From assembly GCA_963780655.1 (NCBI GenBank), contig CAWACP010000004.1, positions 1-64,000 of the forward strand: DNA of 64,000 nucleotides, read 5' to 3'. This document shows, piece by piece, positions 52,744 to 62,332 of the stretch; the stretch's first letter is position 1; every line of letters begins with the position of its first letter. The DNA is from CAWACP01 sp963780655. GTDB lineage: Bacteria > Acidobacteriota > Terriglobia > Bryobacterales > Bryobacteraceae. A program made the position numbers and the translations under genes. The notes under the pieces were generated by a model. It saw only the letters and a program-made list of their open reading frames with translations. It was not told the DNA's origin and did no database searches.

Positions 52744-53745
52744 ATGCCTTCTACACTCGCCGGATTTCCGTTCTGGCCTTTCGAGTTCGGTGCATCGGGG
52801 ACACCTTTCTTCGACGCGGGCGCCGCAATCGCCGGAGTGGCCGCGGCAGGTGTGGCCAACCTCTTTGTCTTCGCGCACGGCTGGAACAGCGACCCAGCCA
52901 TGGCCATGGATCTCTTCACCCGCTTCTTCGGCGAATTTCGGACGGTGCTCGGTGAGCGGTCCACGGCCAGGATCGGTGTGGCGGGCGTCTTCTGGCCCTC
53001 CCTTCTGTTTCCGGACGCCGTGAGCGTAAGCGACGAGTGCGGCGGTGGCGCGGCAGCGACCAGCGACTGGTTCGCAAAGCCGTGGGACGCGGCGAAGAAC
53101 GCTCTGCGCTGCGCCACTTACTGGGAGATGAAGAGCCGCGCGGGGGTTGTCGGCAAAGCCGGCCTGGGCCCGCTCCTGGCAGGAATCCGCGCGGCTGCGC
53201 CCGCGATGAGGGTTCATCTGATCGGGCATTCGTTCGGAGCCCGGCTCGTTTCGTGCGCGCTCGCCGGTCTACCCGATGCCCTCACCGGGACTGCCTCGCC
53301 AGTGAAATCGCTGTTCCTCATCCAGGGCGCCTTCTCGCATTTCGCCTTCGCCGAAGCGCTCCCGTTCGACCGCGCGCGAAAGGGCGAGCTCGCCGGCATG
53401 GCCAAGCGCGTGGACGGCCCTCTGCTCACGACGTTTTCGTCGAAGGACCTCGCGGTGGGCCACGCCTACCCGATCGCTTCTGTTCTGGCTGGACAGGATG
53501 CGGCGGCGGCCAGAGACCTGATGTATCGCTGGCAGGGCATGGGCCACGATGGCGCTCAGGCGGTGGACGCGGCTGTCGCGCTGCTGGGTCCTGCCGGCAT
53601 GAAGTATCCGTTCCGGCCGGGCGAGTGGCTGAATCTGGACGCCAACCACGTCATTGTCAATGGCGCGCCGCCGTCGGGCGCGCATGGCGACATAGTCCAT
53701 CCCGAAATCGCGTGGGCCGCTCTGGCGGCCGCGGGAATTGCATAA
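52744..53745 (+). CDS. Alpha/beta hydrolase, esterase/lipase-like
   Basis: 333 residues from ATG 52744, five bases after the protease stop. The oxyanion strand NLFVFAHGWNSDPA and nucleophile elbow HLIGHSFGARL identify an alpha/beta hydrolase; His in MGHDGAQAVDAAV or LDANHVIVNG could complete the triad. It is similar in layout to serine-esterase proteins in fungal and bacterial secreted gene pairs, but the substrate is unknown. No signal peptide. Probably co-transcribed with the subtilase. Confidence 0.8.
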   Translation: MPSTLAGFPFWPFEFGASGTPFFDAGAAIAGVAAAGVANLFVFAHGWNSDPAMAMDLFTRFFGEFRTVLGERSTARIGVAGVFWPSLLFPDAVSVSDECGGGAAATSDWFAKPWDAAKNALRCATYWEMKSRAGVVGKAGLGPLLAGIRAAAPAMRVHLIGHSFGARLVSCALAGLPDALTGTASPVKSLFLIQGAFSHFAFAEALPFDRARKGELAGMAKRVDGPLLTTFSSKDLAVGHAYPIASVLAGQDAAAARDLMYRWQGMGHDGAQAVDAAVALLGPAGMKYPFRPGEWLNLDANHVIVNGAPPSGAHGDIVHPEIAWAALAAAGIA

Positions 53746-53784
53746 TCGTTTCCACGAAATGCCGTCGTTGTTCGTCATATTGGC

Positions 53785-55011
53785 ATGATTTCCCGCCGAT
53801 CGGGTCTGCTGCCGCTCTTGCTCGCGCTGGCGCCTGCGTGTCATGCGCAGGACGACGCCATCGCGATCCTGAAACAGGCCGCCGAAACCCAGGGAAAACT
53901 GAAGAACTGGCGCATTGATGAAGAAATAGACGGCGAGCGTTCGAGCGAGATGCAGCATTCGTGGTCGAGAGAGCGGCAGAGCTTCGCCATTACCGGCGAT
54001 AACAAGGTGCGTTTCGAGTATAAAGGCGAGGCGTTCTGGTATATCGTCGTTTCCGACGGAAAGACCCTCTGGCGCGCGGCGCCGTACCTGCGGCAGTGGT
54101 CGCGAACGCCGGTGAACGCACCGCTCGCCGAGATGAAGGGCGGAGGTGAGGACGGACGCCGAGCGCTGACGTGGATGCAGTCGTTCCTGAAAGCCCCGAC
54201 GGCGATGACCGACGGTATCCGCCGGGCGGAGATCGTCAGGGAAGAACCTTTGGAGGTGGGTGGAGTGCCATACGATTGTACGGTGGTCAGGGCCGACTAC
54301 GACGCGCCACACACCACAGGCATCCGCAGCATCTCCCGCACGTTCTGGATAGATAAGGCGCGGCATCTCGTGCTGCGCGAGGATTCGGTTACGGGCGGCT
54401 ACCTGTCCCAGCTCATGACGCCTTTTCAGGAATCGGAGAGCCGGCGGACCAGGCGCGTCACATTTCTGTCGATCGACCAGCCGATGGTCGATAGCGTGTT
54501 CACGTATACTGCGCCTGCGAATTTCCGCGAAGTCGCTGTTCTGGAACGCGAGTCGCCACGCCACGCTACGGAGATGACCGGCAAACCGGCCCCCGATCTG
54601 AAGCTCGATACGCTGGACGGCAAGCCGGTCAGCCTGGCCGATTACCGCGGCAGGACGGTACTGCTCGATTTCTGGGCGACGTGGTGCGAGCCCTGCCGCG
54701 AATCGATGCCTGCCATGGCGAAATTGTACGGCGAAATCAAAACCCAGAACGCTGTGCTCATTGGCATCGACGATGACGAGGAGACGGCAACGCCGCGGAC
54801 CTGGCTGAAGGAGCGCGGCTACGACTGGCTGAACCTGTTCGGCGGCGCGAAAACGGGCGCGCGCGATGCTTACAGGGTGGATGGAGTGCCGACGTTCGTC
54901 GTCATCGACGCTAAGGGAATTATTCAGGCGTATCAGGTGGGCAGCGGGCCGCAGACGGACAAGGCGATTCGAGACGCCCTGCGGAAACAGGGTATCCAAT
55001 TGGCCGAGTAG
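53785..55011 (+). CDS. Exported TlpA/ResA-like thioredoxin with N-terminal LolA-like domain
   Basis: 408 residues. Signal peptide (RRSGLLPLLLALAPACHA). Residues about 25-255 form a beta-rich half-barrel (NKVRFEYKGEAFWYIVVSDG, SRTFWIDKARHLVLREDSV), and residues about 265-408 a TlpA-like thioredoxin with active site WCEPC (LLDFWATWCEPCRESMP) and GVPTFVVIDAKG. Such fusions are common in acidobacteria and may reduce periplasmic disulfides bound by the N-terminal domain. It lies downstream of the protease/esterase pair on the same strand. Confidence 0.85.
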   Translation: MISRRSGLLPLLLALAPACHAQDDAIAILKQAAETQGKLKNWRIDEEIDGERSSEMQHSWSRERQSFAITGDNKVRFEYKGEAFWYIVVSDGKTLWRAAPYLRQWSRTPVNAPLAEMKGGGEDGRRALTWMQSFLKAPTAMTDGIRRAEIVREEPLEVGGVPYDCTVVRADYDAPHTTGIRSISRTFWIDKARHLVLREDSVTGGYLSQLMTPFQESESRRTRRVTFLSIDQPMVDSVFTYTAPANFREVAVLERESPRHATEMTGKPAPDLKLDTLDGKPVSLADYRGRTVLLDFWATWCEPCRESMPAMAKLYGEIKTQNAVLIGIDDDEETATPRTWLKERGYDWLNLFGGAKTGARDAYRVDGVPTFVVIDAKGIIQAYQVGSGPQTDKAIRDALRKQGIQLAE

Positions 55012-55015
55012 CCGA

Positions 55016-55505
55016 TCATAACGGCAATTCCTCCGGCGATTGATACCCGTGCTGCTCACGGCCGATTTTGCCGTCGTACTTCACTGACATCCTGAACATC
55101 TCCACGCGGCCGTCGGCGGCATATGGACGGCAGCGCTGGCGCAGTTCCTGTTGGCCGCGGCTTCGAGCGGCTGAAATCCGCGCGCGATCTCCAGGTGCCG
55201 CTCGAGCACCTCCGGCGTGTCCACGCCGCTGATGGTCACCGCAACCGGCAGGCTCATGGCGTAGCTGAGCGCCGCCACCGGCGTCACCGCTCCCTTACGC
55301 AGCATCTCGCCGCTTCCACCGAAGCTCTTCATCCCGAGCGGCGCAATCCCGCGGCGGGTCAGTTCGGGAAGCACCTGCTGCTCGAAGCTGCGGAACGTGG
55401 CGTCGAAACAGTTGAGCGGCATCTGCACCGTGTCGAACGAAAAATCGTGAGCAGTGCCGACACGACATGCTGATCCCGGAGTTGCATGTACTCATGGACG
55501 CTGGG
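55016..55505 (-). pseudogene. Aldo/keto reductase C-terminal fragment, frameshifted
   Basis: The minus strand encodes the second half of an aldo/keto reductase: HDFSFDTVQMPLNCFDATFR, FEQQVLPELTRRGIAPLGMK and SLPVAVTISGVDTPEVLERH. The catalytic Tyr/Lys half is absent. Near 55090-55150 the frame changes; the other frame gives YAADGRVEMFRMSVKYDGKI to a TGA. A further shift may lie near 55450. Truncated at the permease gene, so it is a remnant. Confidence 0.65.
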
Positions 55506-55518
55506 TGATAGGGGCCGA

Positions 55519-56979
55519 TTACGCCCGGGCCGCGGCGCGCCGCGTCAGCATATAAACAGGCAGCCCGCAGAGCACGATTACCAGACCCGGCCAGGTGCTG
55601 GAAACGCGGTACGTGAACAGGGCAGCGAGAATGGCGGCCGCGCCCAGGATATAGAGGATCGGCACAACCGGGTAGCCAAGGGTTCGATAGGGCCGCTCCG
55701 CATTGGGGCGCGTGCGCCGCAGGCGGATCACCGCTCCGATGGTGAAAATGAAGAACAGCAGCGCAGCGGAAACAACGTAGTCGAGAAGATTGCTGTACAG
55801 GTTGCCATACTCCTTCGTGGCCGGATTGAAAATGCGCGGAAGCACCAGCAGAGAGGCCCACACGCCCTGGACCATGAGCGATTGGCCGGGCACGTGCGCT
55901 TTGTTCAGCACGCCCGCGCCACGCAGGAACAAGCCGTTGCGCGCCATCGCATAATACGCGCGCGCCCCCGCCAGCACCAGGCTGTTCACGCATCCGAACG
56001 TCGAGACCATGATGGCCAGCGCCATGATCGCGCTCCCAAACCCCGGCACAATTGCTTCCAGCGTGGCTGCGGCGACGCGATCGGACGGGGCCTTCTGGAT
56101 GGCCTCGATGGGCAGCACCAGAAGATAGCTGAGGTTCGTCAGAATATACAAGCCGATTACCGCGGCAGTGCCGATGATGAGTGCGCGCGGTATGGTGCGG
56201 CGCGGGTCCTTCACCTCGCCGGCCGCGAAGGTGATGTCGTACCACGCTTCGGCCGAGAACAGCGAGCCGGATTGCGCAACGCAGATAGCGACGATCAGGC
56301 CGAGCGCCGTAGTTGCGGCGAGTCCGGGGACGATCGGTGTGACGTTCACCGGCGTCCAGAAACGGGAGAAGTTCGCGTGTGCGGCGCCGAGATGGCCCGC
56401 GGCCAGGATGCCGGCCAGGATCAGGCCTCCGAGCGCTCCCGTTTTGGCCACGGTGAAGACGTTCTGCACGATCTTGCCGTAGCGGATGCCGCGCGTGTTC
56501 GTCCACGTGAGCAGCACGATGACGGCGATGGCCAGAAGCTGCGCGGTGGAGAGCGAAACGGCGTAGCCGGTGGAGAGGTGAATGGGCGGGATCAGATAGC
56601 GCTGCTCTGAGATGCCCGGGATCACGACTCCGGCGAACCGCCCGAAGGCGACGGCGACGGCCGCGATCGTGCCGGTCTGGATTACCGTGAAAAGGGTCCA
56701 GCCGTAGAGGAAGCCGAGCAGCGGCGACCAGGCCTCGCGCAGATACACGTAGACACCGCCCGCTTCCGGCATCATGGACGCCAGCTCGCCATAGGAGATG
56801 GCGGCGGACACGGTGAGCAGGCCCGTCACCACCCACGCCACCAGAAGCCAGCCCCCGCTGCCGAGGATGCGCGACATCTCGGCCGGCACGATGAAGATGC
56901 CGGACCCAATCATGGTGCCCATGACGATCATCACCGAGTCGAACGTGCCCAGCTCGCGAATGAAGCCGCTTTCCTGCAT
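55519..56979 (-). CDS. APC-superfamily amino acid permease
   Basis: 486 residues with about 12 membrane helices. The N-terminal motif MIVMGTMIGSGIFIVPAEMS (the unwound GxG-I segment of TM1) and the EVKDPRRTIPRALIIGT segment between TM6 and TM7 are typical of LAT-type amino acid/polyamine transporters. It is followed in transcription by the aldo/keto reductase remnant and preceded by REP hairpins. Substrate unknown. A second permease of this kind lies at the window end. Confidence 0.9.
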   Translation of the reverse strand: MQESGFIRELGTFDSVMIVMGTMIGSGIFIVPAEMSRILGSGGWLLVAWVVTGLLTVSAAISYGELASMMPEAGGVYVYLREAWSPLLGFLYGWTLFTVIQTGTIAAVAVAFGRFAGVVIPGISEQRYLIPPIHLSTGYAVSLSTAQLLAIAVIVLLTWTNTRGIRYGKIVQNVFTVAKTGALGGLILAGILAAGHLGAAHANFSRFWTPVNVTPIVPGLAATTALGLIVAICVAQSGSLFSAEAWYDITFAAGEVKDPRRTIPRALIIGTAAVIGLYILTNLSYLLVLPIEAIQKAPSDRVAAATLEAIVPGFGSAIMALAIMVSTFGCVNSLVLAGARAYYAMARNGLFLRGAGVLNKAHVPGQSLMVQGVWASLLVLPRIFNPATKEYGNLYSNLLDYVVSAALLFFIFTIGAVIRLRRTRPNAERPYRTLGYPVVPILYILGAAAILAALFTYRVSSTWPGLVIVLCGLPVYMLTRRAAARA

Positions 56980-56990
56980 TCTCTGTATTG

Positions 56991-57041
56991 TAGAGTAGGC
57001 CTTCGGCCTGCGCGCTTTGCAGGCTAAAAGCCTGCTCTACT
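56991..57041. repeat. Pair of REP hairpins between divergent genes
   Basis: TAGAGTAGGCCTTCGGCCTG and TGCAGGCTAAAAGCCTGCTC, the same inverted-pair layout as at 47114-47193. Here they lie in the upstream region of two divergent genes. Confidence 0.7.
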
Positions 57042-57103
57042 GGTCTGGAAGTAAGGTGTTCGCCATATTGCGCGGGAGCGGCGCCGGCCTTAGTCTGAAG
57101 GTC

Positions 57104-58057
57104 ATGAGGACGTTCCTGTTCCTCGCGTGCGCCACCCTCGTCGCCGCGCAGACTCAACACACCGTGATAACCCGGGAGCTCGACACTCCGGACGCGTATG
57201 GCAACCCGATCGCCCACCCCGAGACCACTTACACGAAGTGGGACGGCGATACGCAGGTGGTCGAGCGCCGGCAGAACATCAACGGCCGGCTGATCACAGT
57301 GGAGCGCGAAGAACAGCGCGTGGTAAGCGATCGCGGCGGCGTGAAGGTGATTGAGCGCGCCGTGCGCCGTTACGATCTGAACGGGGAGCCATTGCCGCCG
57401 GAGAAGCAGGTGATCACCGAGGCGAAGCGACCCGACGGTTCCACTTCGCTGGAGCAGGTGGTGTGGCGAGGCGACATCAGCGGGAACATGGCGGTCGCCG
57501 AGCGGGTGACCACCGAGACGCAGAAGAACGGGTCGAATACGACGTCATCTTCAGTAATCGCAAGGCCGACCATCAACGGATCGATGGACGTCGTGGAAAA
57601 ACGAGAGACGGTGAAGGTGGAGAACTCGCCGAATGCGTTCGAATCCACCGAAACAATCCTGCGAAACGGCCAGAACGGGCTCTATGAGGCGGTGCGGCTG
57701 GTGACCTCTCATAACGAGCAGCACGGAAAGTCGTCTGAGAACACGGGCGAGTACGAAATCGGTCCGAGCGGCACGCTCGAATTGCACAGCCAGATAGTGA
57801 CGACGGCAGCGAAAGCGGCGGATGGGTCCGAAACGAGCCAGACCTCGTACTTTGAGCGGCGCGGCGGGTTCGAAATAACCGATTCAGCGATGCAGTTGCG
57901 CGCCCAGGAGACTTCGCAGCGCGTGCCCGGTCCGAATCACTCGGCGACGGAAACGGTCAGCGTGCGCTATCCATCGCCATCCGACGTAAATGTGCTCGGG
58001 CCGGCGAAGACGATCTCTGAGACGGTGTGCCGCGGCGAATGCATCGAGAAGAAGTAG
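57104..58057 (+). CDS. Exported repeat-rich protein of unknown function
   Basis: 317 residues from ATG 57104 with signal peptide MRTFLFLACATLVAAQ. The mature protein is polar and beta-rich, with imperfect repeats of a V-x-E-x(n)-NG-x-L motif (NINGRLITVEREEQRVVS, YDLNGEPLPPEKQVITEAK, PTINGSMDVVEKRETVK, GPSGTLELHSQIVTTAAK), each about 35-45 residues, suggesting a repeated beta structure. No catalytic motif and no known family. The upstream in-frame ATG 57017 lies inside a REP hairpin and is rejected as start. Confidence 0.7.
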   Translation: MRTFLFLACATLVAAQTQHTVITRELDTPDAYGNPIAHPETTYTKWDGDTQVVERRQNINGRLITVEREEQRVVSDRGGVKVIERAVRRYDLNGEPLPPEKQVITEAKRPDGSTSLEQVVWRGDISGNMAVAERVTTETQKNGSNTTSSSVIARPTINGSMDVVEKRETVKVENSPNAFESTETILRNGQNGLYEAVRLVTSHNEQHGKSSENTGEYEIGPSGTLELHSQIVTTAAKAADGSETSQTSYFERRGGFEITDSAMQLRAQETSQRVPGPNHSATETVSVRYPSPSDVNVLGPAKTISETVCRGECIEKK

Positions 58058-58062
58058 ACCGC

Positions 58063-58773
58063 CTACGCGCCCACCGGTACTGATTCGGCGGAACGAGCCT
58101 CATTGAAGCTGTAGCCGAAACCGCGAACGGAACGGATCATCCTCGGATTGGCGGGGTCCGTTTCGATCTTCTGCCGTAGCCGCAGAATATAGACGTCCAC
58201 GGTGCGGTCGGTCACCGCGCGATCCTGGCCCCACACGGCATCCAGCAACTGCTCGCGGCTGAACACCACGCCAGGCCGGCTCATCAGGTACTCCAGAAGC
58301 CGGAACTCGGTGGCGGTGAGCGAGAGCGCCTCGCCGTTCATTCGCACCACGCAACTGTTGCGGTCGAGCTCGAGCGGTCCCGCGCGCACGATGCGCGGCG
58401 CAATGGACGGACCGCGCAACTGCGTTTTCACGCGCGCCACCAGCTCCCGGACAAAGAACGGCTTCACGATGTAGTCGTTCGCGCCAAGCTCGAGACCGAT
58501 GATGCGGTCCGCTTCGGAGGCGCGCGCGGTGAGGAAGATCACCGGCATCTGGCCCAGTTCGACGGAGTTGCGCATGGCCTTGCAGATTTCGAGGCCATCC
58601 ACGTCGGGCAGCATGATGTCAAGAATCAGCAGATCGGGTTTTTCGCGGCGAAGGAAATCGAGAGCGGCCCGGCCCGTCTGCATGCCGACGAACGCAAAGC
58701 CTTCTTTCTCGATGTTGTACTTCACCAGCGCGAACAGGTCGGAATCGTCCTCAATCAGCGCGATTTTTTTCAT
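58063..58773 (-). CDS. OmpR/PhoB-family response regulator
   Basis: 236 residues. Receiver with acidic pair Asp9/Asp10, phosphoacceptor Asp52 (LLILDIMLPDVDG) and Lys in DYIVKPFFVRE; DNA-binding winged helix with LSLTATEFRLLEYLMSRPGV, SREQLLDAVWG and VDVYILRLRQKIE...RSVRGFGYSF. No partner kinase is adjacent. The upstream region has a GTAAC/GTTAC inverted repeat that may be an autoregulatory site. It is convergent with the repeat-rich protein gene, five bases apart. Confidence 0.9.
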   Translation of the reverse strand: MKKIALIEDDSDLFALVKYNIEKEGFAFVGMQTGRAALDFLRREKPDLLILDIMLPDVDGLEICKAMRNSVELGQMPVIFLTARASEADRIIGLELGANDYIVKPFFVRELVARVKTQLRGPSIAPRIVRAGPLELDRNSCVVRMNGEALSLTATEFRLLEYLMSRPGVVFSREQLLDAVWGQDRAVTDRTVDVYILRLRQKIETDPANPRMIRSVRGFGYSFNEARSAESVPVGA

Positions 58774-58788
58774 ATAGCTGTCCTGAAC

Positions 58789-58806
58789 GTAACCGCTACA
58801 CGTTAC
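58789..58806 (-). promoter_or_regulatory. Candidate binding site upstream of the response regulator
   Basis: GTAAC (58789-58793) and GTTAC (58802-58806) form an inverted repeat with an eight-base spacer, 16 bases ahead of the response-regulator start codon. A plausible autoregulation site; unsupported by other copies. Confidence 0.3.
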
Positions 58807-58896
58807 AAACAGATTACGAATCGATGACGCGGCGGCTACGTACGCGTGTTTTTTCTATTGTAGCGGCCGGGGCGTGCCAGGATAGGAAGATTCGAA

Positions 58897-59796
58897 ATGG
58901 ACCTTACACGACGCAGAGCCCTGGCGATGTTCGCGGCTCCCATTGTCGCGAAGGAGCGTCCGGCCCTGGCCGTCACCATGGACGACGTTCGCTGGCAGAG
59001 CATTCCGGAAGCAAACCGGACATCCGCCGACGAGGACATTCGGAGTGCTATCCGCCCGCGTCGCGCCGCGCTGTTCGTCGTCGGAAGCCTCGTCGATAAC
59101 GAGATGGGCCGCGGGATTCTTGAGAACTGGAGCGCTGCCGGACACGTTCTGGGCAATCACACCTGGTCGCACCGGCCGCTCAGCGGATCGACTCCCGAGG
59201 ACTTCGAGCGGGACATCCTGCGAAACGAACAATTCCTGCGCGCGTACCCGACGTTCACGCGCCTGTTTCGTTTTCCGATGCTGAAGGAGGGCGGAACCGC
59301 GGGCGTGCGCGATCGCGAGCGGGCTTTCCTGCATGCGCATGGGTACCGCAACGGCGCGGTCACCATAGACGCTTCGGATTGGTATTACGACCAGCGGCTG
59401 CGGGCGCGCCTCGAGGCCGAGCCGGGATTCGATGCCGCGCGATTCCGCGAGCCATACCTCGCCCACTTGTGGGATCGCGCTCAATATTACGACGGGCTCT
59501 CGCACGCGGTACTGGGACGAAGCGCGCGCCACACGCTTCTGATCCACTACAACCTGCTGAACGCGCTGTTCCTGTCTGATGCGCTGAACATGTTCGTTGG
59601 CCGCGGGTGGGACCTCATCGGGGCGGACGAAGCCTTCCGAGACCCGGTGTTCCGCCGCGAGCCTCGGACCGTTCCCGCGGGCGAGTCGCTGCTATGGGCT
59701 CTGGCGAAGGAGTCGGGCAGGTTCGAAGGACGTCTGCGATATCCGGGCGAAGACGGCGACTACGAAAAGGAGAAGCTCGACCGCCTGGGCCTGTAA
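58897..59796 (+). CDS. Polysaccharide deacetylase (NodB-like)
   Basis: 299 residues from ATG 58897. Motif 1 AVTMDDVRW (catalytic base and metal Asp), motif 2 GNHTWSHRPL (metal His pair), and downstream RLFRFPMLKEGG and LLIHYNLLNALFLS in motif positions 3-5. CE4 deacetylases remove N-acetyl groups from peptidoglycan or chitin oligomers, but the family also includes sugar hydrolases. A short Arg-rich start (MDLTRRRALAMFAAPI) could be a Tat-type signal without a long hydrophobic core. It ends just upstream of a MITE copy. Confidence 0.85.
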   Translation: MDLTRRRALAMFAAPIVAKERPALAVTMDDVRWQSIPEANRTSADEDIRSAIRPRRAALFVVGSLVDNEMGRGILENWSAAGHVLGNHTWSHRPLSGSTPEDFERDILRNEQFLRAYPTFTRLFRFPMLKEGGTAGVRDRERAFLHAHGYRNGAVTIDASDWYYDQRLRARLEAEPGFDAARFREPYLAHLWDRAQYYDGLSHAVLGRSARHTLLIHYNLLNALFLSDALNMFVGRGWDLIGADEAFRDPVFRREPRTVPAGESLLWALAKESGRFEGRLRYPGEDGDYEKEKLDRLGL

Positions 59797-59827
59797 GGAC
59801 GGTATTTGTGGCGCACGCTTCAAGCGC

Positions 59828-60014
59828 AATGCCATTCGGTTTTCCCGTTTTCGAACACTTGGCCGATGTGGGGCGGGCGCCCCGCCCGCGGCCGGCGCCC
59901 CGCCGGCCTGCTCCCACACGCGACAACTCTACTGTCCGCGCGGCCAGCGGGGCCGGGGGGCCTGCCCCACAAACGGACTTCGACTCAGCTCGCTGTCGAA
60001 AACTATATGGCATT
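59828..60014. mobile_element. MITE-like element, diverged copy 2 (187 bp)
   Basis: The termini AATGCCATTCGGTTTTC (59828-59844) and GAAAACTATATGGCATT (59998-60014) are the same as in the other copies, the left one mutated. It is flanked by ACGCTTCAAGCG (59815-59826) and ACGCTTCAAGTG (60015-60026), a 12-base direct repeat with one mismatch, again palindromic. The interior is shorter by about 23 bases. Confidence 0.75.
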
Positions 60015-60054
60015 ACGCTTCAAGTGTGCGCCTCGTCAGTTCCAGTACTGGGAA

Positions 60055-60078
60055 TGCAGGCTGATAGCCTGCTCTACT
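60055..60078. repeat. REP hairpin at the SecA gene end
   Basis: TGCAGGCTGATAGCCTGCTC is a palindromic member of the REP family. The stop codon of the SecA-like gene (60074-60076) lies inside it, so it may act as its terminator. Confidence 0.65.
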
Positions 60079-62302
60079 TCATAACTCTCGCCAGTTTTCG
60101 TCGCAGTCCTTTCGCGATGCGTTCGCTGAGCTGACCGAACGGCTGATCGGTGGTGACATAGGTCCACGTCGCGCCGCGCTCCATCCGTTCGCGATTCTGA
60201 AAACGGATGGCGCCGCATTGGATGTCAGCTGACGCGAACGCGGCGGCCATCTCCTCCTCCAGCCGGGCATGAAAATCGTCGTAGATCTCCCTGACTCCGG
60301 TCAGAAACTCATACAGCGGGTCGCGGCCTCCCCACGAAACCCAATGGATGCCGCCCCTGAGTTCTGCCACCGCGGCTTGATAGTCGGACCACACCTCGTC
60401 GATGATCGCGAGGGCCGCCTGACGACCCGCGGCTTCGAGTGCGTCTGTCCCTGCCGCTTCGACCAACTCGTCGTATTGCTCCTCCGGCAGCAGCGAGCGC
60501 ACGCTCCAGTCTGCCGACAGCAGCATGGTTCGCCGAAGAGCATATACCTCGCGCCGGTGATGCTCGATCGCAACATCGTATTTCCAGAGCGTCTCTCGTA
60601 TCTCCAGGTTCTGGCTTTCCACCGTGCGCTGAACGCTCTCGACGTCCGGATTATCGGCGATGCCGAAGCGGACCAGCAGGTCGTCCTCCATGCTGATAAA
60701 GAACCGCGACGAGCCCGGATCGCCCTGCCGGCCCGCGCGGCCGCGCAACTGATTGTCGATACGCCTCGCCTCGTGGCGAGTTGTACCGATCACATAAAGC
60801 CCACCAAGTTCCACAACGCGCTCGCGATCACGCGGCGGATTTCCGCCGAGGAGAATGTCGGCGCCGCGTCCCGCCATGTTTGTCGACACAGTGACGCTGC
60901 CGAGGGCGCCCGCCTGTGCGATGATCGCCGCCTCCGCCTCATCGTTCCTGGCATTGAGGACCGTGTGCTCGATCCCGACCGCCCGCAGACGTCTGCTGAG
61001 CCGCTCCGATTCCTCGACGCTCGCAGTCCCCACCAGAACGGGACGCCCCGTCGCGTGAACTTTGCGGATCTCCTCCTCCACCGCCCGATTCCGTGCTTCC
61101 GCATCCGCATAGACGATGTCGGGCAGGTCCTGGCGAATTACGGGCCGGTTCGTCGGGATTACAGCGACCGGCAGCTTGTACACTCTCCAGAACTCTTCGG
61201 CCTGCGTTGCGGCGGTTCCGGTCATGCCGCAGATTCGCTCGTACAAGCCGGTAAGGGTCTGCACCGTGATGGAGCCGAGAATACGTCCCTGCGTTTGCAG
61301 CCGGACGCGTTCCTTCGCTTCAATTGCCGATTGCAGACCGGCCGGCCATCGCCGATTCAGCGCGATGCGGCCTTTGAATTCGTCCACCAGGTCGATGGCG
61401 CCATTCCGGACCACGTAATCCACGTCGCGGCGCAGCAGCGCTCGCGCGTGCAGCGAGTCCTGCACCGCCGTGTGCACGCGCAGATTCCGGTCTTCAAACA
61501 GGTTGCCGCAGCCGAGGGAGGTTTCCACGCGCTGGATGCCGGCATCGGTCAACAGCGCGTTCCGGGCGAACTCATCGAGCGAGTAGTGCAGCCCGGGACG
61601 AAGGCCGGCCACCACCGTATCGACCCGATATGCGAGCGCGGCGTCTTCGTCCACGCCTCCGGCGATCACCAGCGGGATGCGCGCCTCGTCGATCAGAATG
61701 GAGTCGGCCTCATCGATCAGGGCGAACGCCAGCGGCCGCTGAACCAGCTCGTCCGCACTGCGCGCCAGGCCATCGCGCAGGTAGTCGAAGCCCACTTCAT
61801 TGGCCGTCGCGAACGTGACATCGCACAGGTAGGCGGCGCGGCGGCTCTCGGCTGTCATGTCCTGCGAAACATGGCCGACGGAGAGGCCGAACCATTCGTA
61901 GATGCTGCCCATCCACGCCGCGTCCCGCCGCGCAAGATAATCGTTGGCAGTCAGGACGTGCATGCCGCGGCGCTTCAACGCATACCAGACCGCCACGGGC
62001 ACGGCGGCCAGCGTCTTGCCTTCGCCCGTCTGCATTTCCGCGATGTCGCCGCGCTGCATGGCCAGCGCGCCCAGCAACTGCACGTCGAACATGCGCAGGC
62101 CGAGGACGCGCTCGGCAATTGCTGCGGCCAGCGCGAATGTCTCGACAACGTCCGCGTCGCCGTGCAATGCTTCGGCGGCGGATCTGAGTTGCTGGTCGGT
62201 AAGACCGGCCAGTTGCCCGCGGCGTTGATTGATGGCGCGCAGGCGGTCCTCAGATTCACGATCTCGGAATCTGAACAGGCGCAACAGATCTTTCAGGGAC
62301 AC
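60074..62302 (-). CDS. SecA-like preprotein translocase ATPase, short divergent paralogue (SecA2-like)
   Basis: 742 residues, against about 900 for housekeeping SecA. Walker A MQTGEGKT (90-97), DEAD-type box FALIDEADSILIDEARIPLV, helicase domain 2 with STNMAGRGADILLGGNPP and RGRAGRQGDPGSSRFFISME. The preprotein cross-linking and scaffold regions are recognisable (CGMTGTAATQAEEF). The C-terminal zinc-binding CxCxCH tail and linker are missing; the protein stops at RRKLARVMK. This points to an accessory SecA2-type motor for a subset of exported proteins. The small exported protein upstream may be co-transcribed. Confidence 0.88.
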   Translation of the reverse strand: MSLKDLLRLFRFRDRESEDRLRAINQRRGQLAGLTDQQLRSAAEALHGDADVVETFALAAAIAERVLGLRMFDVQLLGALAMQRGDIAEMQTGEGKTLAAVPVAVWYALKRRGMHVLTANDYLARRDAAWMGSIYEWFGLSVGHVSQDMTAESRRAAYLCDVTFATANEVGFDYLRDGLARSADELVQRPLAFALIDEADSILIDEARIPLVIAGGVDEDAALAYRVDTVVAGLRPGLHYSLDEFARNALLTDAGIQRVETSLGCGNLFEDRNLRVHTAVQDSLHARALLRRDVDYVVRNGAIDLVDEFKGRIALNRRWPAGLQSAIEAKERVRLQTQGRILGSITVQTLTGLYERICGMTGTAATQAEEFWRVYKLPVAVIPTNRPVIRQDLPDIVYADAEARNRAVEEEIRKVHATGRPVLVGTASVEESERLSRRLRAVGIEHTVLNARNDEAEAAIIAQAGALGSVTVSTNMAGRGADILLGGNPPRDRERVVELGGLYVIGTTRHEARRIDNQLRGRAGRQGDPGSSRFFISMEDDLLVRFGIADNPDVESVQRTVESQNLEIRETLWKYDVAIEHHRREVYALRRTMLLSADWSVRSLLPEEQYDELVEAAGTDALEAAGRQAALAIIDEVWSDYQAAVAELRGGIHWVSWGGRDPLYEFLTGVREIYDDFHARLEEEMAAAFASADIQCGAIRFQNRERMERGATWTYVTTDQPFGQLSERIAKGLRRKLARVMK

Positions 62303-62332
62303 GGGTCCTCCTTTTTCGCTTCTGCCAGTGCG

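Noticed and set aside
55295..57217. 640-residue minus-strand frame over the permease
   Set aside because: His/Arg/Gly-rich shadow in another phase of the real permease gene (55519-56979).
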